A DNA stretch of 64,000 nt from positions 648,893 through 712,892 of the forward strand of contig JAOSJO010000022.1 in NCBI GenBank assembly GCA_027494055.1, read 5' to 3'. The notes under the pieces were generated by a model, which searched no databases, was not told the DNA's origin, and saw only the letters and a program-made list of their open reading frames with translations. The DNA is from Anaerolineae bacterium. Its GTDB lineage: Bacteria; Chloroflexota; Anaerolineae; Aggregatilineales; JAFGMM01. Position numbers and translations under genes: made by a program. Of the stretch, positions 49,022 to 58,954 are shown piece after piece (position 1 is the first letter of the stretch; each line of letters starts with the position of its first letter).

Positions 49022-50545
49022 TTACGGGTTCCCGCCCGGCAACTGGATGTTGGCCGGCGCGCTGCCGAACGGCGTCCCCGGTCGGCGCGCCAATCGAGAA
49101 GCTGCGCCATGCCCTCCAGCGTGTCGGCGACGACCGGGTCATACCACACGTTGGGGTAAACGTCGCGGATCTCCTGGTCCATGTAGGTGATCGTGTCGCT
49201 GCGCGCCAGCACCGTGATCGCCAGGCTGCGGTCCGTGGGGAGGTAGCGGATCAGGTCGAGGTTGGTCATGATGACGGGGCGGAAGGTCTGCCAGTAGCGC
49301 CGCGCCGCCTCGAAGAACCACTCAGCCTGCAGGCCGGGCGCGAGCACGATGAAGTGGTAATCCGGCAGGCCGTGCACCGGCCCTGGCCCCGGAATCATGG
49401 GCACGGACACGACATCGCCGGAGATCGTCTCGATGGGCGGCACGTCTTTGAGCAGCGGCGCGCGCCCCTCCAGGCGGCCCACCGCGAGCGCCTCGCCGTA
49501 GACGTGGTGCTCGTAGTAGTCCTCTTCCTTCCAGAGCGTCAGCCCGAACATCCACGGCGGGGCCTCGCGCGCGATCCACTCGAACAGCGCGAGCGTGGCC
49601 TCCGGGTGGCTGAGCCAGGTGTAGCCGGGGTAGCGGTCGTCGATCACGTGCGGGCCGTCGGTCGGCTCCGGGATGCGCCAGATGCCGCCCTCCGTGCCCA
49701 CCACCGGCACCGGCCCGGCGTTGGCGTAGCGCGCCAGCAACTCGTTGAACGCGATGCCCATCGCGATCAGGCCGTTGGGGTCGCCGTTGGGCGTGAGCGC
49801 CGTGCCGCCCCACACCGTCCTGCCGGGGTCGTGCGCCTGGCAGATGGGGTCGTATGGGTATTCGAAGTGCCAGCCGCCCGCGTCGGCGGTCTGCTCACCC
49901 GGCGGGCGCGCCAGCGCCGGCTGGCCGGGTATCTCCTGGTAGAAGTGATTCGCGAGGTACGGGTGCGTGGCGATCCACATGCCGTTGGCGATCACGTAGC
50001 GGAAGCGCTCGCGGTACGCGCTGGCAAGGTAGGCGATCATCGCCTCCGCCCAGTGGGTGGAGGCGTGGCGGTGGTCGTCGCTCTCGGTGAGCGCCGGCAG
50101 GCCGGGATAGCACCCCATCGCGACGATCCACTCCGCCCAGCGGAGCCAGCTATCCATCAGCGGCGCGATGACCTGCTCCGTGTTCGCGTAGCTGATCTCG
50201 AACGCGGGGCCGGTGCCGTCGGGCCAGGGCCACTCGCCGTCGAGGTTCGGCTCGTTGTACAGCTCGAACCACCTGACGCCCGCGCCCATGTACGCCTGCC
50301 ACACCTCGAACATGCCGGCGTCGGGGGTACGTCGCGCCGTAGTGGTCGCGCCAGACGCGCACGATGGGCGTGATGCCGGCGGCGACCATCTCCGCCGCCT
50401 CGCGCGCGAACTCCGCGCCGCCGCACACGATCTTGGCCCAGCCGAGGCGCATCCGGGTATAGCGGCGCACGTCCATCGTGGCGTAGGCGTTCTTGTTGTG
50501 CAGGCCGCGCGGGTTGCGCGACCACTGGTAGTCGCTGAGTTTCAC
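49022..50545 (-). CDS. Clan GH-A-like glycoside hydrolase (two frame breaks)
   Basis: 507 residues once one C is removed at GGGGG 50323-50327 (restoring ATYPDAGMFEV) and one base is added at CCCC 49076-49079 (giving the ending IQLPGGNP). A TIM-barrel glycosidase is suggested by FELYNEPNLDGEW, whose NEP is the usual acid/base site. A candidate nucleophile is in VVGTEGGIW. No signal peptide. Starts at GTG 50545. The family (GH5/GH39-like) and substrate are not certain. The divergent neighbour is a sugar phosphorylase. Confidence 0.68.
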
Positions 50546-50615
50546 AGGCCGTCCTCATCCACGGTCACATCAGGGACAGAGTATACCCGATTTGCCTGCC
50601 GGGGTAAGTCAGGCA

Positions 50616-50883
50616 GGGCGACCCGCCGGGTCGCCCCTACAGGCACTTTCATCCTCCGGTGGCGTTCCCCGCAATCTGAACCGCGCCTCTCAAAATGGCG
50701 GCCTGTCGGGATGCAGAACACGAAAGCACGAGAAACGCGAAGTCACGTAAGGGGTGGGTGCATCTTTCGCGTTTCCCGCTTCGCGGCTTCGTGCTTCAAG
50801 CCCGGTAGCACAACATGGAGCGTGGTCGCCCTTTCGGCGCTCTTCTGTCGCCTGATGGGGCGACCCGCCGGGTCGCCCCTACG
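50616..50883. repeat. Repeat-rich divergent region with two palindromes
   Basis: The 483-bp gap between the two divergent carbohydrate genes holds two copies of GGGCGACCCGCCGGGTCGCC (about 50616-50640 and 50857-50880). Between them lies a diverged AACACGAAA-type repeat (50712-50800). No gene is supported. A promoter for 51029 may lie at 50940-51000, where TAGAGT at about 50985 resembles a -10 without a clear -35. Confidence 0.6.
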
Positions 50884-51028
50884 GTTAGCATGTAATCCCA
50901 TGTTCTGTATCCAGGCCACGCTATCATGCAGCCCTACCTCAAGCCCGCGCCGGGAATAGAATCCTCGCGTCGCATGTGGTATGGTAGAGTAGTAGCGCCA
51001 TCATCCGCCTAGACAGGGACCTGCCGCC

Positions 51029-52800
51029 ATGCCCGACGCTTTTGCACTGCCCACCGACCTTGCCGACCGCATCCAATCCCGGCTGACCTTCCTCTACGGC
51101 CCGGAGCGCGCGCCCGCCGTCATGGACGCGCTCGTGCAGCGCCTTGCCGCCTTCATGCCGCCGCCCACGCCCGAAGGGGAGCGCCTCTCCGAGCGTGACG
51201 TGATCCTCATCACCTACGGCGACATCGTGCGCCGCGCGGGGAGGCCCCGCTGCGCACCCTGCACGACACGCTCACGCGCACGCTCAAGGGGGCGATCAAC
51301 GCCGTCCACCTCCTGCCCTTCTTCCCCTACTCGTCCGACGACGGCTTTTCGGTCATCGACTACACCGCCGTTGACCCTGACCTCGGCGACTGGGACGACA
51401 TCGCGCGGCTGCGCGGCGACTTCCGCCTGATGTTCGACGCGGTCATCAACCACATCTCGGTGCAGAGCGCGTGGTTCCAGGGGTTCTTGAGCGGCGAGGA
51501 ACCCTATACCGACTACTTCATCACCGTGCCGCCCGACACCGACCTCACCATGGTGACGCGCCCGCGCGCGCTCCCGCTGCTCACGCTGTTCGCGACCGCC
51601 GGGGGCGAGAAGCTGGCGTGGACCACCTTCAGCGCCGACCAGGCCGACCTCAACTACGCCACGCCCGCCGTGCTGTTGGACATCATCGCCGTGATGCTGC
51701 GCTACGTCGCGCAGGGCGCGAGCCTGATCCGCCTGGACGCCATCGCCTACCTGTGGAAGGAGGTCGGCACGACCTGCATCCACCTCCCCAAGACGCACGC
51801 CGTCGTCAAGCTCTTCCGTGACGTGCTCGACGCGGTCGCGCCCTGGGTAATGCTCATCACCGAGACCAACGTCCCGCACGAGGAGAACGTCAGCTATTTC
51901 GGCGACGGGACCGACGAGGCGCAGCTTGTCTACAACTTCTCGCTGCCGCCGCTGACGTTCCACGCCATCGCGTCGGGGAGCGCGCGCGTGCTGAGCGCGT
52001 GGGCGCGCACCCTCCAGACGCCCTCGAACGAGACCGCCTTCTTCAACTTCACCGCCTCGCACGATGGGATCGGCGTGCGCCCGGCGCAGGGCCTCTTGAG
52101 CGCGGACGAAATCGACGCTCTCCTGGAGCGGACGCAGGCGCACGGCGGCTACGTCTCGTACAAGACCGACAGCGACGGCTCGAAAAGCCCCTACGAACTC
52201 AACATCAGCTACTTCGACGCCCTCTCCGACCCGCGCGGCGACGAGCCGCTTGACCTCCAGGCGAGGCGCTTCCTCGTGTCGCAGGCCATCGCGCTCGCGC
52301 TCCAGGGTGTGCCGGGCATCTACTTCCACAGCCTGTACGGGTCGCGCAACGATTACGTGGGCGTCAAAGAATCCGGGCGGTACCGCTCGATCAACCGCGA
52401 GAAGCTGAACGCCGACGCGCTCATGGCCGCCCTCAACCGGCCCGACTCGCTCCGGTCGCATGTCTTTTTCGCCTTTCGCGAGCTGATCCGCCTGCGCGTC
52501 GCCGAGCGCGCCTTCCACCCCAACGCCGCGCAGCGCGTGCTCGACGCCGGCGACGCGGTGTTCGCGCTGCTCCGGACCGCGCCGGACGGCGCGTCGTGGA
52601 TCATCGCGCTGCACAACGTGTCGAACGCCCCGGCGAAGGTCACGCTCGACCTGGAGGCGCTCGGCCTGGGCACGGCGCGCGGCCCGCTGTATGACCTGGT
52701 CTCAGGCGTGACGCACGCGCTCGACGGCGCGCGCCTCACGCTGACCCTCTCCCGCTACGCGGTGTGCTGGCTCAAACCCGCCGGGCGGGACGCAATGTGA
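51029..52800 (+). CDS. GH13 subfamily 18 sugar phosphorylase (glucosylglycerate phosphorylase-like, frame break)
   Basis: 590 residues after adding one base at GGGG 51238-51241, joining DIVRRAG to EAPLRTLHD. The TIM-barrel motifs are VHLLPFFPYSSDDGFSVIDY, FDAVINHIS, LIRLDAIAYLWKE (nucleophile Asp), LITETNVPH (acid/base Glu) and NFTASHDGIGVRP. The pair LWKEVGTTCIHLPKTH is closer to glucosylglycerate/glucosylglycerol phosphorylases than to sucrose phosphorylase. It would release glucose 1-phosphate from an alpha-glucoside. Cytoplasmic, no signal peptide. Confidence 0.88.
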
Positions 52801-52881
52801 CGAATCCCCGACAAATATTGGCGAAAAGTTACGATATAATCGAGAAATGTCGTATTCATCGCCGGACAGAGAGCGCAGCAC

Positions 52882-53922
52882 ATGATCCTGGTCACTGGCG
52901 GGACGGGCTTCCTGGGGCGCAACCTGGTGCCGACCCTGGTACGCGAAGGCTACCCGGTGCGGGCGCTGGTGCGCGACCCGGCGCGCGCCGACTGGATGCG
53001 CGCCCTGGGCGTGGAGGTCGCGCCGGGCGCGGTCGAAGACGCGGCGGCGGTGGGCGACGCGATGGCCGGCTGCCGCTGGGTGGTCCACGCCGCGGGGCGG
53101 TTCCGCTTCTGGGGCCGGCAGGACCAGTTCGAGCAGACCAACGTGGCCGGCGCGCAGAACGTGATGGCCGCCGCCGCGCGCGCGGGCGTTGAGAAGTTCA
53201 TCCACGTCTCGACGGTCGTCGTCATTGGCAGCCCGATACCCGGCCAGGTCATCGACGAGGACCACCCCGCCAACCCCGTTGACCCTTACCAGAAGTCCAA
53301 GCTGCGCGGCGAGGAAGCCGCGCGCGCCTTCTACCGGCGCGAGGGCCTGCCGGTGGTCATCCTGCGGCCGGGCGCGTTCTACGGGCCGTGGGGCCGCTAT
53401 GCCTTCAACCGGCTCTTCTTCGAGGACCCGCTGAAGGGCAACCTGGTCCAGGTGAAGGGCGGGCGGCTGCACACGTTCCCGGCCTACATCGAAGACGTGG
53501 CGGAGGCCGTCGCGCTGGCCCTGGCGCACGCGCGCCCTGGCGAGACGTACAACATCTGCGGCGACTGCCTGACCCACCGCGAGGCGAACGTCATCGTGAG
53601 CGAAGCGGCCGGCATCACTCGGATGCGGGTCAACGTGCCGGAATGGGCGCTGGTCGCGCTGGCCTCGGCGCTGACCCGGCTGGCGCGCTACACGCAGCGC
53701 GAGCCGTACTACCCGATCAACATGTACTCCTACGTGTTCAACGACTGGCGCGTCTCCAGCGCGAAGGCCCGCCGGGAGCTGGGCTTCACCCCGACGCCGT
53801 TCCGCGAGGGCGTGCAGCGCACGCTGGCCTGGTACCAGGAGACGGGCATCCTGCGGCGGCGTTGGCGGGCGCTGGCGCTGGCCGCCTCCCTCGCCGGGCG
53901 CGGCGCCGCGCCGGTCAGTTGA
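52882..53922 (+). CDS. NAD-dependent epimerase/dehydratase (extended SDR)
   Basis: 346 residues. The Rossmann motif is VTGGTGFLGRNL. The active site YxxxK is DPYQKSKLRGE, with STVVVIGSP providing the catalytic Ser/Thr region. Substrate-domain features (LRPGAFYGPWGR, EDVAEAVALAL) resemble 3-beta-HSD/dihydroflavonol-4-reductase-like extended SDRs. A TATAAT at 52834-52839 lies upstream. The final 30 residues are Arg/Ala-rich. Substrate cannot be named. Confidence 0.87.
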   Translation: MILVTGGTGFLGRNLVPTLVREGYPVRALVRDPARADWMRALGVEVAPGAVEDAAAVGDAMAGCRWVVHAAGRFRFWGRQDQFEQTNVAGAQNVMAAAARAGVEKFIHVSTVVVIGSPIPGQVIDEDHPANPVDPYQKSKLRGEEAARAFYRREGLPVVILRPGAFYGPWGRYAFNRLFFEDPLKGNLVQVKGGRLHTFPAYIEDVAEAVALALAHARPGETYNICGDCLTHREANVIVSEAAGITRMRVNVPEWALVALASALTRLARYTQREPYYPINMYSYVFNDWRVSSAKARRELGFTPTPFREGVQRTLAWYQETGILRRRWRALALAASLAGRGAAPVS

Positions 53923-53947
53923 GCGCGACTCCGCGCCGCGTTATAAT
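53919..53947 (+). promoter_or_regulatory. Promoter upstream of nnr
   Basis: TTGAGC (53919-53924), 17-bp spacer, TATAAT (53942-53947), 127 bp upstream of the start at 54074. Confidence 0.65.
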
Positions 53948-54073
53948 CGCGCCACAGACTTTGCGAAGCGAACGTTAAGACCTGGATAACATTAGTCACG
54001 CGCGTCTGAACTCCGCTTTCGTGGTCGCCGTATTATGCGCGCGTGATTGTTTTCGCCCAGACTCAGGAGGAAA

Positions 54074-55781
54074 ATGGTGCCCAAGATCGTGACGGTAGAA
54101 GAGATGCGCGCCATCGAGGCCGCGACCGACGCCGCTGGCGTGAGCTATGACGCGATGATGGACCATGCCGGGCGGGCAGTTGCCGACCTGATTATCGAGC
54201 GGCTGGCCGGCCTGGAGGGCGCGAGCGTCGTCGTGCTGGTGGGGCCGGGGAACAACGGCGGCGACGGGCTGGTCGCCGGCCGGCTGATCGCTGAGGAGAC
54301 CGACGCGCAGGTGCATTTCTACCTGCTATCCGAGCGCGGCGCGGACGACGCGAACTTCGCCAAGGTCAAGAAGGCGAAGCTGCCCCTCACGCTGGCAGCG
54401 GACGACAAGAAGGGGGCCACGCTGCGTGAGTGGCTCGCCGACGCGGATGTGATCGTGGATGCGCTGCTCGGCACGGGGCGCGCGCCTGCCGGTCAAGGGC
54501 GCGCTGGCCGACGTGTTGACCGCGGTCGGGGAGACAATCGCCGCGCAGCGCGCCGCGCTCGGCGCGGCGTACCGCTACGGCACCCCCGGCGGAGCCGCGC
54601 GCCGCGTGGGATGGCGAGCCGCCCTGGGTCGTCGCGGTGGATTGCCCCAGCGGCCTGGATTGCGACACCGGCGAGATCGACCCGGTCGCGCTCAAGGCGG
54701 ACGATACCGTCACGTTTGCGGCGGTCAAGCTGGGGCAGGTACGGTTCCCCGGCGCGGCCATGCTGGGCCGGCTGCACGTCGCCGACATCGGCACGCCCCC
54801 GACCTGAAGGCGCTGCGCGCGGTCGCGCTGGAACTGGCTGATGGCCCATCGGTGCGCCGGCTGCTGCCGGCGCGCCCGGCGGACGGTCACAAGAACACCT
54901 TCGGCAAGGCGCTCGTGGTCGCCGGCTCGACTAACTACGTCGGGGCGGCGGCGCTGGCCGCGATGTCGGCGTATCGCGTCGGCGTCGGCTGGGTGACGGT
55001 CGCCGCGCCGAGTCCGGTGGTCCCGATGCTGGCCCCACGCGTCACCGAGGCGACGTGGCTCTACCTGCCGCACGATATGGGCGTGCTCGCGCCGCAAGCC
55101 GCGACGGTCTTGCACACGGAAATGACCCCCTACTCGGCGATGCTCCTGGGGCCGGGTTGGGGACAGGAAAAGCCGACCGAGGATTTCCTCAAGGCGTTGC
55201 TCCGCCTGGCGGGGCCGAAGGTCAAGCGCGGCATGGGTTTCGTGCTGACCGAGGCCCCCGGCGAAGCGCCGCAGGACCCCACGCTACCGCCGCTGGTGAT
55301 CGACGCCGACGGGTTGAACCTGCTGGCGAAGCTGGACGATTGGCCGTCGTTGCTGCCGGGAGGGAGCATCCTCACGCCGCACCCCGGCGAGATGTCGCGC
55401 CTGTGCGGGATCGACCAGGAGGAGGTCAACGCGGACCGCATCGGGTTGGCGCAGGCGCGCGCCGCTGCGTGGAAGTGCGTGGTCGTGCTCAAGGGCGCGC
55501 ACACGGTGGTTGCCGCGCCGGATGGGCGCGTCGCGGTGATGCCATTTGCGACCTCGGCGCTGGCGACGGCAGGCACGGGCGACGTGCTGGCGGGCGCGAT
55601 CCTGGGCTTCCGCGCGCAGGGGCTGGAGCCGTTCGACGCGGCGGTGGCCGGCGCGTATGTGCACGGGCTGGCGGGCGTGGAGGCCGAGGAGGAGATGCTG
55701 ACCCCGGCGAGCGTTACCGCCGGCGACGTGCGCGACCGGCTGCCGCTCGCGCTGGCGATGGTGGCGAGCGCGATACGGTAG
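54074..55781 (+). CDS. nnr: Bifunctional NAD(P)HX epimerase/dehydratase (three frame breaks)
   Basis: 568 residues after three single-base corrections: remove one at about 54488, remove one at about 54609, add one in CCCCC 54796-54800. The N-terminal YjeF_N domain (about 1-225, epimerase) has VVLVGPGNNGGDGLVAGR and AVDCPSGLDCDTGE. The C-terminal carbohydrate-kinase-like domain (dehydratase) has GHKNTFGKALVVAGS, LTPHPGEMSRL and AGTGDVLAGAI. It repairs hydrated NADH and NADPH using ADP or ATP. CAGGAGG precedes the ATG. Three breaks in one gene could also mean a degraded copy, but both active sites are intact. Confidence 0.88.
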
Positions 55782-55850
55782 GCCGGCCCGGTGCGGGCAG
55801 CCTCAGCTTTCGTCGTCCAATCGGCGGTGCGAATAGCGGGTGCTGTGGCG

Positions 55851-56189
55851 CTACGGCGCCACGGGCGGCGCGTCGTCCGTTTCTGCGGGCCGGGCCGTGG
55901 CGGGTTCGGCGCGGCCGGTCTGCTGCGCGCGCACGGCGGCCTTGCCGGCGTCGATGGCCTCCTGCACCGGGTCGCGCTCCAGCTCGCGGGCGACCTGCCG
56001 GCCGCGCCGCTCGACCTCAAACGAGATATCCCCCATGAGCTTCTCGACCCGCGTGCTCAGCAGCGCGCGCGTCTCCGCGCCGGAGCGCGGCGCGCGGGCG
56101 ATGCCGGCGACCATGCCGGCGACCCACCCGGCGACAAAGCCCAACCAGAAACTGCCCCAATGCCGATCTGGCGGTGGCGTCTGCGTCAT
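55851..56189 (-). CDS. YtxH-domain protein
   Basis: 112 residues. One transmembrane helix near the N-terminus (WLGFVAGWVAGMVAGI) precedes a charged helical region (RSGAETRALLSTRVEKLMGDI) and an Ala/Pro-rich tail. This matches small YtxH/gas-vesicle-like proteins. Together with the next two minus-strand genes it forms a close cluster (3-bp gaps), so it is probably the last gene of a membrane-protein operon. Confidence 0.72.
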   Translation of the reverse strand: MTQTPPPDRHWGSFWLGFVAGWVAGMVAGIARAPRSGAETRALLSTRVEKLMGDISFEVERRGRQVARELERDPVQEAIDAGKAAVRAQQTGRAEPATARPAETDDAPPVAP

Positions 56190-56192
56190 GGG

Positions 56193-56762
56193 CTACCTCT
56201 TCCACTCCCCGTCAGGCTCGAAGCCCTCCGGCTCGTAATCGGGACTCATCAGGCGCAGGATTTCCAGGACGCGGCGGACGGCGGCGAAGAACCCCTGGGC
56301 GCGCATGACGGGGCGCGCCAGGTTCTGCCCCATGAACTGCGCGGTGCCGCGCACGGTGTTTGCGGTCTGTTGCAGCGACTCCAGGATGGGGATGACCTCG
56401 TTCTTGAGCAGGTTGACGAGCGCGGCCACCTGGAGCACGAGGATAACGAGCGCGAGGCCGATGAGGATGGAGAACCACGCGAGCACGATGATGAAGATGT
56501 CGCGGACCGCGCCGATCTTACCGGAGGCGTCAGGGTCGGCAAGGGCGACGATGACGCCGATGATCGTCACAAGGAACACCACGCCAATCATGACGCCGAT
56601 GGCGATGATGAAATACTCTGTTGCCGACCGCCCCTTCTTGCCCTCGGTGGGCGTCTGGGGCGGGCCTTGCGCGGCCTCCGGGCGCGCGCGCGCCTCGGCG
56701 GCGTCGCCTGGACCGGGCGGGAGTTGGGCCGGCGCGGGTTGTGTGGGCGCTTCTTCGGTCAT
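56193..56762 (-). CDS. Two-helix membrane protein, unknown function
   Basis: 189 residues. A Pro-rich hydrophilic N-terminus of about 45 residues is followed by two transmembrane helices (YFIIAIGVMIGVVFLVTII and FIIVLAWFSILIGLALVIL). The C-terminal amphipathic region, LLKNEVIPILESLQQTANTV, resembles the helices of membrane-stress proteins. 3-bp gaps to both neighbours indicate co-transcription. No known domain. Confidence 0.7.
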   Translation of the reverse strand: MTEEAPTQPAPAQLPPGPGDAAEARARPEAAQGPPQTPTEGKKGRSATEYFIIAIGVMIGVVFLVTIIGVIVALADPDASGKIGAVRDIFIIVLAWFSILIGLALVILVLQVAALVNLLKNEVIPILESLQQTANTVRGTAQFMGQNLARPVMRAQGFFAAVRRVLEILRLMSPDYEPEGFEPDGEWKR

Positions 56763-56765
56763 GTG

Positions 56766-57044
56766 TTAATCGACATCCTTCTCGGCTTTGGGAGCGCCGG
56801 TAAAGAGGCGCGCAGCAAACAGGGCAAGCCAGGCGCCGAGGGTGGCCGTCAGCGTATGGATGGGGCCGATGTCCAGAATCGTCACGTTGAGCGCGGCCCC
56901 AATCACCTGCCCCAGCACGAAGCCCAGCCAGGCCGCGAGCAGGAAGAGCGCCAGCCGACGCGCGTCGCCGCCGACGAAGAGGTGAAACACCGCGCCGTAC
57001 AGCGTCGCGAGAATGAACCCAAAAACGAACGCGGGGCTGGGCAA
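56766..57044 (-). CDS. Small three-helix membrane protein
   Basis: 92 residues, almost entirely hydrophobic, with three predicted transmembrane helices (FVFGFILATLYGAVFHLFV, LALFLLAAWLGFVLGQVIG, LTATLGAWLALFAARLF) and a short acidic tail. First gene of the compact cluster with 56193 and 55851. Function unknown. Confidence 0.68.
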   Translation of the reverse strand: MPSPAFVFGFILATLYGAVFHLFVGGDARRLALFLLAAWLGFVLGQVIGAALNVTILDIGPIHTLTATLGAWLALFAARLFTGAPKAEKDVD

Positions 57045-57115
57045 GTGGCAGTCTCCCTCTTGCTACAAGTCACAATCTTAGCGTCTCAAAGGCCGGGGGG
57101 CAAGCGGACGCCGGC

Positions 57116-57724
57116 CTAAACGGCCTGGTCGGCGTCGAGGGCTTCGGCGCTCACGACCGCGCGCGCCCGTGGCGTGAAGTACACCGCGCAGGGGCCGGCC
57201 TCTACCGCCAGGTACGCCGCGCGGGGCACGCGGAACCGGTCCGCGCCAAGGCGGAGGTAGTAGCCCGGCCTCCGCCGGAACAGCCACGCGGTCCGCGCCC
57301 AGAAGGCCGGCTGCCAGCGCTCCGGGGCCGCCACGCCCTGGGCCTCGCTGACGCACATCGCGTTGGCGTCGCTGACCAGGGGCCACAGCCGGACCGCGAC
57401 AATTCCAATCGGAACGCCCGTGAGCGTCAGCGCCAGGAGCACCCCTTCGACGCCGCTGGTGTTGAAGAGCAGCGCAAGCACGAGGAAGGCCGGCGCCCAC
57501 ACCGCCACCGCCCGCGCCACCTGGAGCGCCGCTTCGCGCCGGAGGCGCGCGGCCTGGCGTTCGGTCAACTGGCCGCGCCGGTTGGCCGCAAGGTCCTGCG
57601 CCGTGAAGCCCAGGGCGTGCGCCAGCGCCGCCGGGCCTGGCGCGCGATAGCGGGACTCGCCCGCATCGACCGGGCCGGAAACCCCCTCAGGCTGCGCCGC
57701 CGGCCGCGCGTAATCGACCATCAC
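57116..57724 (-). CDS. Hypothetical membrane protein
   Basis: 202 residues with two transmembrane helices (VWAPAFLVLALLF and VLLALTLTGVPIGIVAVRLW) between a hydrophilic N-terminal half and a C-terminal domain ending VVSAEALDADQAV. It begins 4 bp after the MBL-fold gene stops on the same strand, so the two are likely co-transcribed. No family recognised. Confidence 0.68.
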   Translation of the reverse strand: MMVDYARPAAQPEGVSGPVDAGESRYRAPGPAALAHALGFTAQDLAANRRGQLTERQAARLRREAALQVARAVAVWAPAFLVLALLFNTSGVEGVLLALTLTGVPIGIVAVRLWPLVSDANAMCVSEAQGVAAPERWQPAFWARTAWLFRRRPGYYLRLGADRFRVPRAAYLAVEAGPCAVYFTPRARAVVSAEALDADQAV

Positions 57725-57728
57725 CGCC

Positions 57729-58583
57729 TCATCCTTTCACGGGGTGGGGCGCTGCCGCCTTCAACTGCTCATAGCGCGCGCGCAGGTTATTGCGATGCAG
57801 GGTCTGCACCACGCCGTTCAGGGGGATCCGGCTCTTGCCGCAGGACTCAATCGTGACCGATTCGAGGTAGGCGTCGGGGTCCTTCGCTTCGAGGGCGGCG
57901 AGGGCGTGCTTGTGCACCTCCGCCAGATAGCGCAGGTCGTCGTCGATTTTGTCCTCGATCTCGCCGCGCAAGATCACCTCGCCGTGCCCCTGCACGATGT
58001 TCTCAAAGCCCTGGTTCTTCAGCGCGTGCAGCGAGGCAATGAAGTCCTCGTAGCCGCCATCGACGAAGTACGGGACCGGCATGATAATGTCTGAGGCAAA
58101 CAGCACCCGGTCATCCTCGACCAGACACACCGTGCCGTCCGGGCTGTGGCCGGGCGCGTGCCACATGCTGACGGTCTTGTTGCCCAGGTGCAGGTTCAGG
58201 CAGCCCTGGTCGAAGACCACCGTCGGCAGCACGATCTCGACCGCTGCCAGGTCCGGCGTGTTGGACCTGGCGCTCGCGAGCGCCGCGCGGCCCCTGGTGT
58301 CGAGAAGCTGGCGGCACAGGTCATGGGAGACGACCAGCGCTTCGGGGAAGAAGCATGTGCCGTAGGTGTGGTCGGCGTGGTAGTGGGTGTTGATCACGTA
58401 GCGGACCGGGCAGTTGAGGCGGCCTTCCAGGAAGCTGCGGATCTCGCGCGCTTCCGACGGGAAGACGAGCGTGTCGATCAGGATCGCGCCATCCGACGTG
58501 ACCACTGCGCCGGCCGTTACCTGCGCATAGATTTCGCTGGTAAAGACGTAGATGTCGTCTGCGACACGTTCTCGGAGCATCAC
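57729..58583 (-). CDS. Metallo-beta-lactamase-fold hydrolase
   Basis: 284 residues. The metal-binding HxHxDH motif is THYHADH (His67, His69, Asp71, His72), followed by APGHSPDGT (third His) and FASDIIM (bridging Asp). The last His is in IVQGHGEV. It resembles the broad cyclase/hydrolase-like MBL-fold group rather than true beta-lactamases; there is no signal peptide. A helical C-terminal region (YLAEVHKHALAALEAKDPDAY) is an extra feature. Natural substrate unknown. Confidence 0.88.
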   Translation of the reverse strand: MMLRERVADDIYVFTSEIYAQVTAGAVVTSDGAILIDTLVFPSEAREIRSFLEGRLNCPVRYVINTHYHADHTYGTCFFPEALVVSHDLCRQLLDTRGRAALASARSNTPDLAAVEIVLPTVVFDQGCLNLHLGNKTVSMWHAPGHSPDGTVCLVEDDRVLFASDIIMPVPYFVDGGYEDFIASLHALKNQGFENIVQGHGEVILRGEIEDKIDDDLRYLAEVHKHALAALEAKDPDAYLESVTIESCGKSRIPLNGVVQTLHRNNLRARYEQLKAAAPHPVKG

Positions 58584-58731
58584 TCTTGAAAGGCCAATGG
58601 GGTACGCTTCGAACGCGGTACGCGCTTACGTAAGGGGGAGTATAGAGGTATCATCCCCGGCTGTCAAGATTTGTGACAGTTTGTGTCACATCCCCGCCCT
58701 GGAAGCGGCCATGCCGGCGGCCTGGGGGATG

Positions 58732-58768
58732 AAAAAGGCCAGGCCCGCTCCGGATTCGGGGGCCTGGC
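58732..58768 (-). terminator. Terminator of putative 6S RNA
   Basis: On the minus strand GCCAGGCCCCCGAATCCGG is followed by AGCGGGCCTGGCC and TTTTT, a GC-rich stem with a T run at 58732-58735. It ends the RNA transcribed from the promoter at 58955-58983. Confidence 0.75.
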
Positions 58769-58769
58769 G

Positions 58770-58948
58770 ATAAGACAATCCCGCCATGTCGTGAGCCACT
58801 TGATTTTGAACCTGCTCTCGCAGGTGGGATGCCCTGCCGGAAGTCCCGGCCTTGGCACGAAGCCTAACGCCTTCGCTCCGGACGCGGACTCCCTTTGTTC
58901 GGGTGTTGGCTCAAAACCGTTGGTGCGGCTTCACGTGCACGGCAGGTT
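58770..58948 (-). ncRNA. ssrS: Probable 6S RNA
   Basis: About 179 nt transcribed leftward from a good promoter and ended by a GC stem with a T run. The ends pair extensively: GGCAACCTGCCGTG near the 5' end matches CATGGCGGGATTGTC near the 3' end. Inner segments (TTTTGAGCCA and TGGCTCA) also pair, leaving the interrupted rod with a central bubble that defines 6S RNA. The internal GAGCCAACACCCG and AAGGGAGTCCG match what I recall of 6S sequences in other phyla. Not confirmed by a covariance search. Confidence 0.7.
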
Positions 58949-58954
58949 GCCTTC

